Below are positions 36,251 through 49,888 of a stretch of DNA of 64,000 nt, in pieces. The notes beneath the pieces are model-generated. The model saw only the letters and a list, made by a program, of their open reading frames with translations, was not told the DNA's origin and ran no database searches. Source of the stretch: Primula veris (taxonomy: Eukaryota > Streptophyta > Magnoliopsida > Ericales > Primulaceae); contig OY821749.1 of assembly GCA_963682055.1 (NCBI GenBank), positions 22,141,631 through 22,205,630 on the forward strand, in the 5' to 3' direction. The position numbers and the translations under genes are program-made. The number at the start of each line of letters is the position of its first letter. Positions within the stretch are counted from its first letter, which is position 1.

Positions 36251-37151
36251 TAATTTTTTCCAATAGCGTTTTTAATGGTCTTTCTAATCGTGTAGTATAT
36301 TGCGTTTTCTAATGGTCTTTTTATAGGGATAACCATTGAGAGAGTTATAAACGCAACCAAAAGAGATGGTGGTGGCAGGTTTTTTTATTTTGATAAGATG
36401 TGGGGGAGACGATTTTTTTAGTTTAGTTTTGTTGATTTTTTGAGATATTACTGGTAATTTGCATCTTTTGACACATGGACTATGACCGATGAAATAGTGA
36501 ATTAAGACACTATGACGTTTTACTAAATAAGTCTGTGGGAATCTGTACAAATCATAAAAATAAAAATAAAATCCTTTTTTTCTTGTGGAATAGCATACTA
36601 AGACATATTCTTCATAGCAAATGCTATAGGTGAATGGTGTCGATTTCGAAGTGCATATATTCTGTTGCTCATATTGTGCCCGCTTTGCGGTGGTGACCAA
36701 GAAGCTTCATCTTCAGAAAATCAGTGTATTGCAGGTTATTGCGTTATCTGTTGTCTTATTGGGATATTCATATTTTCGAGATATTTATTATGTTAGTGGT
36801 TGGAGTGAAATTATGCTTAGCTTGATTTATATGTATTCTTTCTATTGGTATTTTAAGTTATGTTTTGAAGTTCAAATTCTTATTGAATCAATGAAGAACA
36901 ATGAGTTATATTCTAACATATCACATCTTAGTAGCTTTGAGTTTGGTATTGGAACGGATGCAAGTTTTAAGCCGAACAAATAAATGATATAACGAAAACG
37001 ATAGTCAGTTGTCGATGTTTGAGTATTCTGGTATTAGTTGAACTAAATTCCTCATGGTCCAAAACTGTACCATGGTCCAATACTGATCGAACGAAAAAGC
37101 AACTCTAAAGCATGTGGTAGAGGCAACATACTTTAATGACTAATTGTTGGG
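36251..37151 (+). other. Unrecognised open frame (36630-36983) in an otherwise gene-free stretch
   Basis: A 117-codon plus-strand frame starts MNGVDFEVHIF, continues with a hydrophobic stretch (VIALSVVLLGYSYF) and ends in a polar tail. The first 40 residues loosely recall the start of an ABC transporter nucleotide-binding domain, but no Walker motif follows, so I do not assign a function. It may be a random frame or an exon relic. Confidence 0.2.
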
Positions 37152-37156
37152 AAAAC

Positions 37157-39430
37157 TGTCACGCCCCGGATTTGGATAAACCCGAATAGTGAATATTATT
37201 TAAAAGAAAAAGGTTTAAATAACAAAATATGCGGAAGCATTCGATAACACAATAAATAAAAACCAAACGGATCCTTCAGGACATGCCGATAGTCATATTT
37301 GAGTCACTATTGGTCTAAGGGTAGCCAACAACGCTCAAATGTGACGATACGAAAAGAAAGCAATTTTAATAAAATGATTTATAGAAATTTCGGCATAACC
37401 TTTACGTATCTATTTGTTTCCACAAAAAAATCAACCTGTTCAAACAACATGATATAGATAATTAAAACTCGCCAATCGCGATATTTCTAAAAACCAATCC
37501 AACAATAAAATGTCACATCCAATCCAGCTAAACATCAATATCCAAAACATATAGTCAAAATAAATAAGCTACAAATAAAGTATTTGTATGCAAATAACGA
37601 ACAAACTCGCGATAAACAACTAATTAGGCTCAACTAAATAAATAGTTCCAACGTGAATAAAAGTCTAACGTGCACGCAATCAAGTGTAATCCGATAACTG
37701 AGCCACTAGCAATCACTCAAAGCTTCGTCACGGCTTACGTTGACACCTGTACGTCGATTTAAAACAAAACGTACAGAAAACAAAAAAAGGAGGTAAGAAA
37801 ACAATCTCGCGTAAAAGCGGCGCATGCTACTAAGCATGCACACACAATCTTAACATGGCAAGTATATTATCATGATAAATAATGACAAGACAATTTTATG
37901 GGAAACGTAACTACCTCAGCAACTTACACATTCACAATAAATGAACAGATAAACAAGGTTTAAATAAATAGATTATGATAATAAAAATAAAACTCAACGA
38001 AAACCAAGTCGGGATTGCTCACATACGTACCCACCTTTAGAGCCACTGCTCAAGGACCCATAATACAATGGTACCCCCACCCACACGCTGACACTACCGT
38101 ATGTGACTAGAGATATGGGGCCGGCTTTAAGGGCACTACCCCTATGGTACCGATACACCTAATACTTGCGCAAGTTTTCGGGCTCTCACCGTAAGCCTCC
38201 GGGGCTCATCCTTAAATCCACAATGGTATAAATGTACCCACCTTTAGAACCACTGCTCAGGGACCCATCATACAATGGTACCCCACACACCTTGGTACTA
38301 CAATCCCAGAAAATATATATATATATATATATATATAAGCTCCAAATGGGCGAAAAAACAGTAAAGTTCACACACCAAAAATAATACACCACACTTTGAT
38401 ATTGTTATAGTTAATTAGTTATCGAATGTCACTCGAAACACATCATTTTCATCACAGGACTACCACAAAAGCACATACACTGTCCCCACCTTCACATTTA
38501 TCAAAGGTTTAATTTATATCATATTTTCACAAATTATATGCTAAGCATAGTAAATACAAAATCATTAGTTATTATACTACAACTGCACCACCATATTTGT
38601 TATAACAACATATATCAATATCCGAACCTAAATTAACATGCAACAAGTAGCACATAAATCCCGCTTTTAAAGCGAAATCATATTTTTCCTCCTTACCGAA
38701 ACAAACGAGAGCTCGTTTGTAAAAAAACTCCCAAACTCGAGCCGTACCACCTAATAAAATCTGGACAGCCTAGCGACAGTCCTTAACAGCCCCTATTATG
38801 TAATTAAAATAAGGCACGAATCAATATAAAAGACTAATTTCGGATTATTAATAAAATATTAAAAATTGGGTTTTTTATAAAAGTGAAAATCGGAGAAGCA
38901 GGCTTACACAGGTAGATAGATATCGACGAGTAGATTAAGAAAATGTATTTGATTGCGAAAAACGGACACCCGAAGACCTCGATATCAGCCTCCAAAGCGA
39001 CCACGAAGAAACCAAAAAAAAAACACCCAACTACCCTCCGGCCTGACCACGTCTCGCTGGTTTCTCACCGGCCTGACCACGTCTCCGGCGACTCTTCTCT
39101 GTCGGCCCTTCCTTCTCTCCCTCCCTCTCTCGGCAGTATTTATCTATGTGTATATGTATGTAAATATGCGGCTGTATATATGTATATGTATGTATGTATC
39201 CTTTGCTGTATAAATATATATATATATGTATTAGGTTTTAAATTTTATTTAAATAACCACCTTAGCCCACATAGTTATTACTAATTACAAATATAACCCA
39301 ACATTATTGTTACATATACATTACTACATTGTTTATTTCACATGTATTCACTTACACCATACATTAATATTACTTAAAAAAAAAAAACAATACAAATCAA
39401 TAATAAAACCGAAATTTCCAAGTCGTTACA
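37157..39430. mobile_element. Solo LTR (2274 bp) with perfect 5-bp target duplication
   Basis: Starts TGTCACGCCCCGGATTTGG and ends AAGTCGTTACA, the TGTCACGCCCC...TTACA type common in plant LTR retrotransposons. It is flanked on both sides by AAAAC (37152-37156 and 39431-39435). There is no internal coding region, primer site or second LTR, so it is a product of LTR-LTR recombination. Inside, a roughly 50-bp module (CACCTTTAGAGCCACTGCTC) is repeated at about 38033 and 38239. A second repeat, CGGCCTGACCACGTCTC, is at 39040 and 39069. Confidence 0.9.
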
Positions 39431-39680
39431 AAAACCATGTTTAACATGCTAGTTTCTAAATGGTCACGAGACCATCTTTAAGTCAAGATTTCAAGTGACA
39501 GCCGTTGTCTTTTGACACCATATTCAAGACGGTTGAGTAGATGGTATGACAAGGTTCGTAACGGTATGTGGCATGACCTATTCAGATAATGGGAGTGAAT
39601 GAAAATTGGCGTCAAAGTTTAGGGTTGAGAAAGAGGAAAACTCTTAATGCTGAAAAAATTGGTTTAATGAGAATAACTCA

Positions 39681-39717
39681 TTGGGAATTGTCTCACATTG
39701 GAAAATGAAGTCATTTT

Positions 39718-39764
<47 letters not shown>

Positions 39765-40320
39765 TAAGGTATCCCATGTGGCGCGCAACTCGTCGGACAC
39801 GGAGCTCGTCCGACGCGGAGCTCGTCGGGTGCAGCTCATCGGGAAAAGTGCGCATGTTCGGGAAAAACGTGCCTGTTCGGAAAAAGCGTGCATGTTCGGA
39901 AAAAAATTCCAGCAAAGTTGTAACTGTTGCAATAAATATGAATTCATTGCAAAGTTAATACTGCAATTTTGAATTTTGAAAACTGACAGTAGTAAAGTGA
40001 CTTTAATGGCTGAGATACTCAGCAAGCATATAAATAGGCAGACCCCCCCCCCCCCCCCCCCCCAACCCCCCCCATGTCAAAAACACAACATTCTGAAATC
40101 AAACAAAAGAAGCATATATTATCTCTCCAAATCAGCATTACATTTTAATCCGAGAGAGCCACCCACCAACAGCTCGACCTTGACTCGTCGTCAGTTTCCG
40201 GTGAGTCATCCGAGACGTTGTACCTTGGGATCGAAGCGCCAAACATAACCAGAAAGCTCAAAGGTGGTTAGGCGAATATCGGTTAAGGGCATACTGTTAA
40301 ACAGTAGTCTCGTCTATTTA
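39681..40320 (+). mobile_element. Copia-type LTR fragment with promoter-like region
   Basis: TGGGAATTGTCTCACATTGG, a GC-rich stretch of short repeats (TGTTCGGAAAAA units, 39850-39905), TATAAATA at 40029-40036, and CGAATATCGGTTAAGGG near 40275 together match what I recall of a widespread copia LTR with its leader. A run of 21 C (40043-40063), then AA and 8 C, lies just after the TATA motif. The 3' end and the target duplication were not found. Confidence 0.45.
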
Positions 40321-43300
40321 TTTTCTGTCTTTTTTATTTCATTTTATTTCTGTAATTTAATTTCAGTATTTCAATTTCCTGTCCTTAGCTGTAACTTTTA
40401 AATTCTGTTTTATCTTTCTGTAATTTATTTAAAGTACTGTTTCAATTCTGTAATTTAATTATGTAATTAGATTAGTTTCATTTCAGCCCTATAATTTATT
40501 TACAGAAACAGTCTGGCAGTTTAGTAATTATACTATTCTGTTTGGCAGTTTCTTTTTATTAACAAACAGTCCAGCAGTTTAGTTTTATACTATTCTGTCT
40601 GACAGTTTCGTTTAATTACAAACTAATCCAGCAGTTTAATAACTTATATTATTCTGTCTGCAATTTTAATTAATTGCATTTACATTCTGCAAGTGTCGGA
40701 ATTTTGTAATAGAGTCATATTCCATTATAAAAATAAAATTGTATATTTCTTTTCGGTCCTTGCACTTTTAATTATTGATTTTACGTATACCAAAACCAAC
40801 ACTAATTAGTTCCTACAATTTTGGTCTATTGTCAAGACCACATCGGACTTCATCTTTCATAAATAGTACTTTCTCTGATTCTGCTGAAATTTATGCGACC
40901 CTTTTTTAGCGATAAACTCTCCCAAGGGCTGAGAATTTTATTATTGATGAGTACTTTCTTATGCTTTGTCCAAATCTACATACGTAATTATTAATGATTT
41001 CGTTCATTTAGTTCTGGTTGGTGAGAATGAGGATTTTATCATTTGGTATATGATGTATTTGATGCTCTGGTCAAATCTGTTTGAAATCATGTCATTTCTA
41101 CGGGTTCAAGATCAGATACATCACTTTACAAAAAAAAATCAAAATACATGGTTTAGAAAGGAGAAATATGGCTCTTTTAGTTGCAGAAGTACGAAATAAT
41201 TTACTCTCCGTCGATCGATTTGTGCAAAAAGAGTCTTTCTAATTTATGAGTACTGTAAATTGAATTCATTGTGTGTGTAGAATCCATAAATTTGTGTTTA
41301 ATAAATATCAATTAGTTTGCAAAAAAAATCTTCTAAAAGTAGGCTAGTTTTTTGGGTTTAATTCTGATGAGCTTCGATATTCTTTTGTCTCTTTGCGATT
41401 TGTCATGATTGTATATAAGCCTTGGGAAATTAGATACTTCTGTGTATATAAATTTGTCCAGAAAGTGAAACTGAAGAAGTTTTGAAAAGTTGGATACTAT
41501 TCGTTATCCCAATGTGGTATCCCAACATCCCTATTATGTCAAACAATAACATTTTTCTTGGTCAGGACAATTTTGCTTCAGTTTTCTTAAGTTTTGCACC
41601 AAGTGCTTGTTTAACTGTAACTTAAATTCTCTGCTTATTTGATTTTCCACTTTCGATACCTAACTTATTGGCCAACTTATCTGAGATTGTACAAGTGCAA
41701 CCAAGTATTAGCTGATACGTACATGTGATTTGCTATGTCTATTTCAAGTTTTGAACTATTAAAAATCATGTGCAGCATGAATTTTGCCAACGCTTCAGGT
41801 ATACACCATCCATTAGTTTACATATTTTTTAGAATCCCATAAATTACATTTCGAGGAATTAAATTTTGGCATAACATGTTTGAGTTAGCATCAAGCCCTA
41901 TTTCCCAGGCACATATTGTACGTACGCCTATATAATAACTTCAGTAACAACTAACCTTCTTGTTTTATTAAAAAATATTTTTACCATCCCATTAGTGCTA
42001 CAAAACTTAATTACCATACAGCTATATTCTGTTCTAGGCAGTATTTCATAACATTAAAATCAAACGTATTTACAAGAATTAATTAAATTGAAAGAAACAC
42101 TAATTATAACAAGTTTAAACACGGAGTAAAAGAGAGGCCAGAGCAGATAATTTAAAGTAATCACAAAGCATTCTGCTCATTGCTGAAAGTTGTTGCAAAA
42201 TTGGTAGACAGCTATTATATTGAAGACTGGATCTCACGTTATTATAACACATTATTAAAAAAATGAAAACAGTTCAAACACATAATTAATACCAACTCCT
42301 GATGAAAACTCGGTCAAGTGAAAGATATTTAAAATCAAAGTTCCATTACCTTTTGGGGGTTCGTTTTTTTAAAAAATAAATAAAATCGTTAAAAAAAATC
42401 GAAGTTCCAATGTTAGAACTAATATATGCAATTACAATACCCTGATTAGGTACTAATCCCAATAAGCAAGTGGTTAGGTGTCGAAGCTAGATTCTTTCCA
42501 GTTATTTGGGATCAACTCGATGAGCTTATTACTGTTAATTATCTTCAACTAACAGCGAGTTTTACTCAATTAACTAGCTTATGTGAGAATTATAGCTTTC
42601 TCATGCATGAAAAAATTCAGCAAGTTTATATAGCTTTTAAGCTGATGACTAGCGAAATGCACTAATAACAGTTCCAATTTTCCTTTGCCAATGTTCAGCA
42701 AAAGAAGGAGAGGAAAGGAAGATTTTGACATTATGGTTGTGTTTTTGTTCATCGAAAGCTAAAGAACTCTATAAAAGGTCGTCCGATCACAAATAGTATT
42801 TCTTAATTATGATGCCACCTACAAGGTTATGTCAGAAAGAAAGACCTTTTTTTAACGTACACATGAAACATTTTCCGGAAGCTTCAATTTCTAATAAATT
42901 ATTGAATCTAAACAGGATCATAAACTAAATCAGACTAGGACCTAAATGGCTACATGATTTAGTAAGTGTCTCGTTACTCGATCAAATTTGGACAAAACTT
43001 AAAATCTAAGACAATAAGTCGCGACAAGTACTCAAGCTTTGTCACTTGGAGGCTTAGGAATGATTCACTTGGTATTATGAAACAGCAAAAGTCTATGACT
43101 AGTAATTGTTTCAAAAGACAATCACCAAGTTTAACAATAGTAACATGGATTATAGAAAAAAATACTTAAATGTGTGTTCGTTACAACCTCCATTCCAATA
43201 GACAAAACTATCGTGTTATGCCATAGTATATACAAAAACGCAAATAATGTGAGCTTGGAAACTAAAACCACATAAAGGGGTTATTTGATGTTTAACAATT

Positions 43301-43718
43301 ACTGCTTGCTTTAGTTTCATGTGTCTCGAGGGAAAATAATAATATCTAGCACTATCACTAAGCAGTAAGCATAGTTGATACAAGTGACCAGACTGGTCAA
43401 ACATAACAATTCCCCCAAATGCAGCCCAAAAGTGAGCGAGCTTTCTTTAAAGAAAAATAGAACTGATTGTATAGCAGAAAAAATGTCCCCATAGTCTAGT
43501 AGCAAAACTAATAGTCACAAAGTTTGAATTGTTTACATACATTCCCTAATCTGTTATTCCAACTTCTTGTAATATAATTGTGAAAAAAAAATGATATTAC
43601 CTTATTTTATAAACAAAATCATATAATTTGTAAGTCATTTTCAACAAGCCCTGCAAAATACATTGATCTAACGGTCCACATTTAATCTCTGCGAGTGGTG
43701 ATATTATGGTTACACATA
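40321..43718. other. No gene recognised
   Basis: AT-rich. From 40320 to 40700 CTGTAATTTAATT and GGCAGTTT words recur, possibly the continuation of the LTR-like fragment. The rest shows no supported exon or RNA gene. Confidence 0.45.
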
Positions 43719-43965
43719 CTCCATTCGTTTCTTTTTAATGGTCAATTATTCCTTTATAGGAAGTTACAAAATTATTGTCCAATTTCCATAATTAGTAAGT
43801 CTAATATTTTACAATTACACATATACCAATTATCCAAGCATATTTTATAATTAAATGTTTGTTTTATAAGGATAAATATTGAAAGAAATATTAAAAAATT
43901 GTGTCATTATTTTGTCTCATTAATATGAGTGATTTTCAAAACGGAACAATAATTTGGAAAGGGAG
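43719..43965. mobile_element. Stowaway-like MITE
   Basis: 247 bp flanked by TA on both sides (43717-43718, 43966-43967). Ends are CTCCATTCGTTTC on the left and CTCCCTTTCC as the complement of the right, the CTCCCTCCG-type terminus of Tc1/mariner-derived Stowaway elements. Confidence 0.7.
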
Positions 43966-44192
43966 TAGTAAATATTGTAACAAATTCCCTTATGCTTGGT
44001 TTATCTAAAGTCTGAACTAGAAAAACTCAACTGAAGCGTTACTTTTATGGCTCGTTTGGTTGCAGTATTAGTAGTAATAATACCTTCGAACTATGACGAG
44101 ATAACAAATGAATATTAGATTAATAGTATATATATGAAATATCAATTAAGTGTTTGTTTGATTTTTATTGGGGTTGGACTATTTTACAAATT

Positions 44193-44289
<97 letters not shown>

Positions 44290-46379
44290 ATCTCATTTTA
44301 CTCTAAATACCTCAATTTCTCAATATCACACTCCTCTGTTATTCCAAATACTCACATTTCTCATCATTTCTAATTACATGTTACTAATAGTCCCGACTTC
44401 ACTTTTCGTACCAAACACAGTATTTATACACCTAAAGACCCGAAAGTATTTTTAATCTCATACTATCATAATATCATCGGAAATAAACACCCATTAGTTT
44501 GTTAATTTTGGTACACTCCAATATATGAAGACAGGTAGAGCCATCAGCCATTAAAAAAATTCCGAGGTACTAAAATAAAATACTTGTATAATATACACAT
44601 ATCTCTTTATATTTTAAAAAAGGGAATACTCGCAAGTCTGTTTTATGTTCAATGAACTTGAAGCAAGATTAAAAGTATAATGAAGGTAAAATTATGTATA
44701 ATAAAGTCCAACTGACCTGTCATTGCAGGGAGTGTTACACTCTCAAAGGAGTCTCTAATCTATATATCTTCCAAAGACCAAAGCCCGTTTAGCCGCAATA
44801 TTAGTGAAGCAACGGTAGCAACCAAGTCATCTTCTTACTAACATTTTCTAATTATAATTTGCACCCTAACAATGCAGTGACCAGCTTTCAGTTTCGTAGC
44901 AATTGAATCTTTTACATAATCGCCATTATCGGGGTCGAGGATCGCAATTACTTCCAAAACTGAAAATTATTAGGAATCAAACTTGCATGTAAACAATTGA
45001 CTATTCCACTGTTAGTTTGCTACATTGGTATTTTAGATCAGAATTTATATGTTGAAATAAATTAAGTATTTGAGATATTAAAATACAAAAAAGGAGTTCA
45101 ACCCAAAGTTTCTAACTCCAGCAAAGCTTACTTCCTTTACAGTAGTACCAATAGACAAGGAAAGAATTGTTAGAATAAATTAATGAGATTAAAGAAAACA
45201 CTTCAGGGAAGCAATGGCTTATCTTTAAGGCCTTAACTTCAAAAATATTCCCTTTTGACTTCATTAATTATCTGCACACGAGGAGTTAAAAAGGAGTCAT
45301 ATTAACTACAATCAGACAAAATTTTGAGTCCCAAGGTTTATGTTTTTTACCTTAACAATTGGTAACTCATTCCTTCTACTGACTATAAGCAAAAATTCAC
45401 AGATAATGTACAAAATGATTTAATTAAGTGATGCAAATAATTGGTTAGAACTGTTTAACCAGTCAAAACACAGTAACCTACCTGGATTAAACACTTATAT
45501 TTGATAGTATAGTACAATAATCCCGTGGCTCGAAATGTTGTGGAAACGGTAAAAGATGATAATTGTCTACAATTCTTAGGAACAATAATGTACAAAGTCA
45601 CATCTATTGTAAAATGTTGCCGTATTTCAAAAAACTTTATGTTTCCCCAAAGCTGCTCTTTTTAGGGGCTAATTTAATTCCAAAAAAAACACAAAGCATA
45701 TATATAAATAATACAGTAGTTGCAGAGCATAACAAGAACATCATACTTGAAGATTACAGTGATGTAAGGGGAGATTCTAAAATCAGATAATTAAGAGATG
45801 AGGAGAAGTATACAGCTAACAGGATCTAAAAAGAGATCTAATAATGGAAAAAAGAAACACACAAAATCTAAAAAAATGGACTGATCAACCTGCCTGACCC
45901 TTTTGTGGCATTGACATCAGTAGTATATATATACTACTACTACAGAGTTAACAAGAGATAACAAAAGAATAAGTAGTTAATATTAGTAGATTTTAGAACA
46001 CATGAATAATGTGAGATAGGTTTCATATATAGTTGAGCCATAAAGATTCTTTGCTCTTCTAGAATCTAGGAAAATGCTTTCAGTTTCTCCAAAAACTACT
46101 TAACTATTCAAATTTCAAAGAAACTTAACATACTAAGGAAGGATCCTGTAAGCTTCATCATCTTAGCAAACTTTTAATTACTACTCCATTATTTAAAAAA
46201 TGTTTTTTGCAGAAAAATGAAAGAGTGATCTCCAGACACACAATATTCTAAAAGCTATTCATTTCTATTCTTATCTCCAACTACCAGTACAGCTTTTTGA
46301 GCAACCAACTTCACAATAACAAAGACCGCCCAAGAATAATATTTTAAGTGGTTAACTCATTTGTATATTCTGAATTGGC
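43966..46379. other. No gene; AT microsatellites at 44198-44286 and upstream flank of the P450 gene
   Basis: Near 44049 (GGCTCGTTTGGTTGCAGTA) there is the kind of border seen in plant MITEs, with an AT-rich core, but a matching inverted end is not clear. Nothing else is supported. Confidence 0.4.
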
Positions 46380-46387
46380 TATAAAAG
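46380..46387 (+). promoter_or_regulatory. TATA box of the P450 gene
   Basis: TATAAAAG lies 95 bp upstream of the ATG at 46475, a normal plant spacing for a TATA box plus a leader of about 60 nt. Confidence 0.65.
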
Positions 46388-46474
46388 TGTCCATCACATG
46401 TAAACTTACACACTTGCCAACACTTTCTCTGCATTGCTCTCCCTTTCTAACATTTCCAACTCAGTTATTTTTCT

Positions 46475-49400
46475 ATGGGTCCAGTGGCTTTGTGTATAGT
46501 AGCTTTGGTTACTATTAGCATAACACATTGGATATATAGATGGAGAAACCCGAAATGTTGTGGAAAATTACCACCCGGTTCGATGGGATTTCCACTTCTA
46601 GGTGAAACTCTACAGTTTTTTGGACGTAATACTAGTTACGACATTTCCCCTTTCATTAAAAAAAGGATGGAGAGGTAAAGGCTCAGTCTCTTTTTCGTTA
46701 TATTATTTTTAAAGAATTGTCCTTTTCGCATAGCAACTATAGTAAGCTGTTTGATAATTAGTTAAACATTTTACAGAAATCTGAACCTGAGTGAGTTTTG
46801 AAGAATCTTCATGAAAAGAAAAACAGGACTTGGTTGTATCATTTTTTAAACACGCTTCAGCGAGTATTTTGTCATGGGATTCGGAAAAATTGCCTGTTTT
46901 GCTGAAAACCACGCAGACCACATTTTTAAAATTAAGTCTTGTTGCACAGTTTTGCTGTTCTTTTTTATTACTTTAAAACCTTAGACTTCATCTATTTTGG
47001 GATTAGCATCAATTATGTGTTTTCTTTATAACTTATTTGTTATGAAGTTAAATAAACATTTTCTAGCTAAACTATTGTATTTATGAATTATGAGTACATT
47101 TTGCGAAGCTAACACTTAACGCACTGATGGTACACTTGCTTTCTCTTTCTTAAAACTCTTCCCAATAACTTTGATAATATGTATTAAACGGTTCAATTCA
47201 AATAAATTTTCCACTTTTCAGACATGGTCCAATATTCAGAACAAGTTTGGTCGGGCGCCCAGTTATTATATCAACGGATCCTGATTTTAGTCACTTCATT
47301 TTCCAACAAGAGGGGATATTGTTCAAAAGCTGGTACCCAGATACATTCACAGAGATATTTGGAAAACAAAATGTGGGCTCATTACACGGGTTTATGTATA
47401 AGTACCTTAAGCACATGGTGCTAAATCTCTTTGGTCCCCAGAGCCTAAAAAAAATGCTTCTCGAGGTTGAACAAGCGGCCTGTAAAAGTTTAAATGATTG
47501 GTCAAATCAAGAGTCAGTTGAATTAAAAGATGCTACAGCTAGTGTAAGTTCTCTTGAAGCTTGAGTCCTAAACTTGTGCATAAATTTTATATCTTTAATA
47601 TTGATTTGGTGCATACAGCTTATATTCGATCTGACAGCAAAAAAACTAATCGATTATGATCCCGTTAACTCGTCGGAGAATCTGAGAGAGAATTTTGTTG
47701 CTTTCATTCAAGGACTGATCTCCTTCCCTTTGGACATACCTGGAACTGCTTATCACAAATGTCTACAGGTATATGACACTTCCATTATAAAAAACATTGT
47801 AATAAAATTTACTTATATCAAGAAAATAAGTTCTTGGTATATTTCACTTTTTTTCGTCGTAACAATCAAGTTATTTGTTCTATATATGCTTAGTTTTGAA
47901 TGGCTCCGAAACAGAAACTGTATGTCTTTCCTTCTTGGGTTAATTAATTTGTCAATTCATTTCTAATACGTCCGAGAAGAAGTGTTGAACTTGAAGGTAA
48001 GAGAACAAACAAACAGAAAAAGGAAAGTATACAACTGTTAGATATTAATGCCTACATGGACAAAAGTTTCAACAAGTTTACGAGTATGAAATCATGTAAT
48101 ATCAATAATGCACAAGATGCACAGATGCAGTTCATATGCATACATAGATGAAGGTGGGTCATTGGTATTTATCATAAAAGTTTCCCCAGAAAGAACAATA
48201 ACTGGACAACAAACATTGGCTAAAGTCCATAGTTACACTTATCAGAAAACTCGTTTCCTCTTTCAAAAACCCTGTTTCCTGTTACCCGTTTCTCATTATT
48301 TAACGTGTAAATTTCATTTTTTTTCAAAATAATTTTAACGTTTCTGTTTCCCCATTCGCTTCCCGCTTATGTTTCCATTTCTGGCAACTATGGGCCAAAC
48401 AACCCCCCCACAAGACACACACTCAATAGAACCACTCTTATGACTTATGATATATCCAGCAGTAAATTTTTCCGATTTAAATGAACTAATGATTATCCTT
48501 CAAATGAAGTATATAGATTTTGAATTTTTTTTTTAAAATTTCAGGGAAGGAAAAGAGCAATGACAATGCTGAAGAACATGTTACAGGAAAGGCGTGCAAA
48601 TCCTAGGACCCAACAAACAGATTTTTTTGACTATGTACTTGAAGAGCTTGATAAAAAAGATACAGTTCTAACAGAAGACATTGCTTTGGATTTAATGTTC
48701 GTGTTACTATTTGCAAGCTTCGAAACAACATCCCAGGCTCTAACAATGGCCACAAAGTTTCTTTCAGACAATCCTTTGGTTCTAAGAGAATTAACGGTTA
48801 GTTCAAACATTTTATTTTCGACAGAAAATGTATATGTTTTCACACATTACATACTTTCCTCCATTCTTTAGTTGACCATGAGTAAAACCTCACAGGAAGA
48901 ACATGAAGCGATAATTAGTAGAAGGGAACATCCAAATTCAGGACTTTCATGGAAAGAATACAAATCGATGACATATACATTCAAGGTGGGGTTTTAATTT
49001 TTTATTTTCTCTAATTACATAATTTTTCATCAAAGCTAAATTTTAGAAATGTTGCAGTTTATCAATGAGACAGTCAGGCTTGCAAATATAGTTCCAACAA
49101 TTTTCAGAAAGACGCTTACAGACATCCATTTTGACGGTAAATGTGATTGCAATTAATATTTTCCAGATATTAAAATTTACTTCTATCTTGACTTACCTTT
49201 GTATAAAATTCGGCAATTGCAGGCTATACCATTCCAGCTGGTTGGGCAGTTGTGGTTTGTCCTCCGGCTGTACATTTGAACCCTGCAAAGTACAAAAACC
49301 CTCTAGAATTTAATCCAAGTAGATGGGATGTAAGTTGTAATTCAAAAGATTTTTATTTATTCGATTGAATATTACCACAATTTTCTAACCATATTTTAAA

Positions 49401-49888
49401 CAAATAATGGCATGCAGGGAATGAAAACTAATGGGGCTTCAAAGCATTTTATGGCTTTTGGAGGTGGGATGAGGTTTTGTGTCGGGACAGATTTTACCAA
49501 AGTCCAAATGGCCGTATTTCTCCACTGTTTAGTCACAAAATATAGGTGAGGATTGTCAGTTTTTAAAAAAATAGTCCAGAATAGACGGTAGTATCAGAAT
49601 CTTACATAAAATTATTTCCACCAGTTACATTTTATTTTGGTCCGTGGCACATAACAGTAGAGTTCTTGAAAGTTTAAACATATTCAAGACCTAAACTAAT
49701 ATAAAAATTACTTCTAATAGGAACAAAAGCTGAATATTTCTGATAACAAAAACAAAACATTTGTATATTCCAGGTGGCAAGCGATCAAAGGAGGAGATAT
49801 AGTTAGAACCCCAGGGCTGCAATTTCCAAATGGTTTTCATGCTAAGATCTCCGCAAAAGATGAAATTGACAGAAGAACGCAGCAATAG
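46475..49888 (+). CDS. Cytochrome P450, CYP87 family
   Basis: Probable ER-anchored monooxygenase of the CYP85 clan; CYP87 members oxidise triterpenoid or sterol skeletons. Nine exons join in frame: 46475-46674, 47222-47543, 47619-47768, 48545-48796, 48896-48985, 49058-49136, 49223-49329, 49418-49545 and 49774-49888 (stop TAG), giving 480 residues, the normal family size. Visible parts: membrane anchor (about 3-19), PPGS hinge (33-36), I-helix FASFETTS (280-287), ExxR as ETVR (342-345), FNPSRW (394-399) and the haem loop FGGGMRFCVG (414-423) with Cys421. The segment ISFPLDIPGTAYHKCLQGRK is strongly CYP87/CYP85-clan-like. All introns are GT-AG and no stop interrupts the model, so it looks intact. 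Substrate cannot be read from sequence. Assignment to CYP87 rests on remembered family motifs. Confidence 0.88.

Noticed and set aside
36630..36983. Possible ABC transporter nucleotide-binding domain start
   Set aside because: Loose similarity of about 40 residues only; no Walker A or signature motif follows. Listed as unrecognised.
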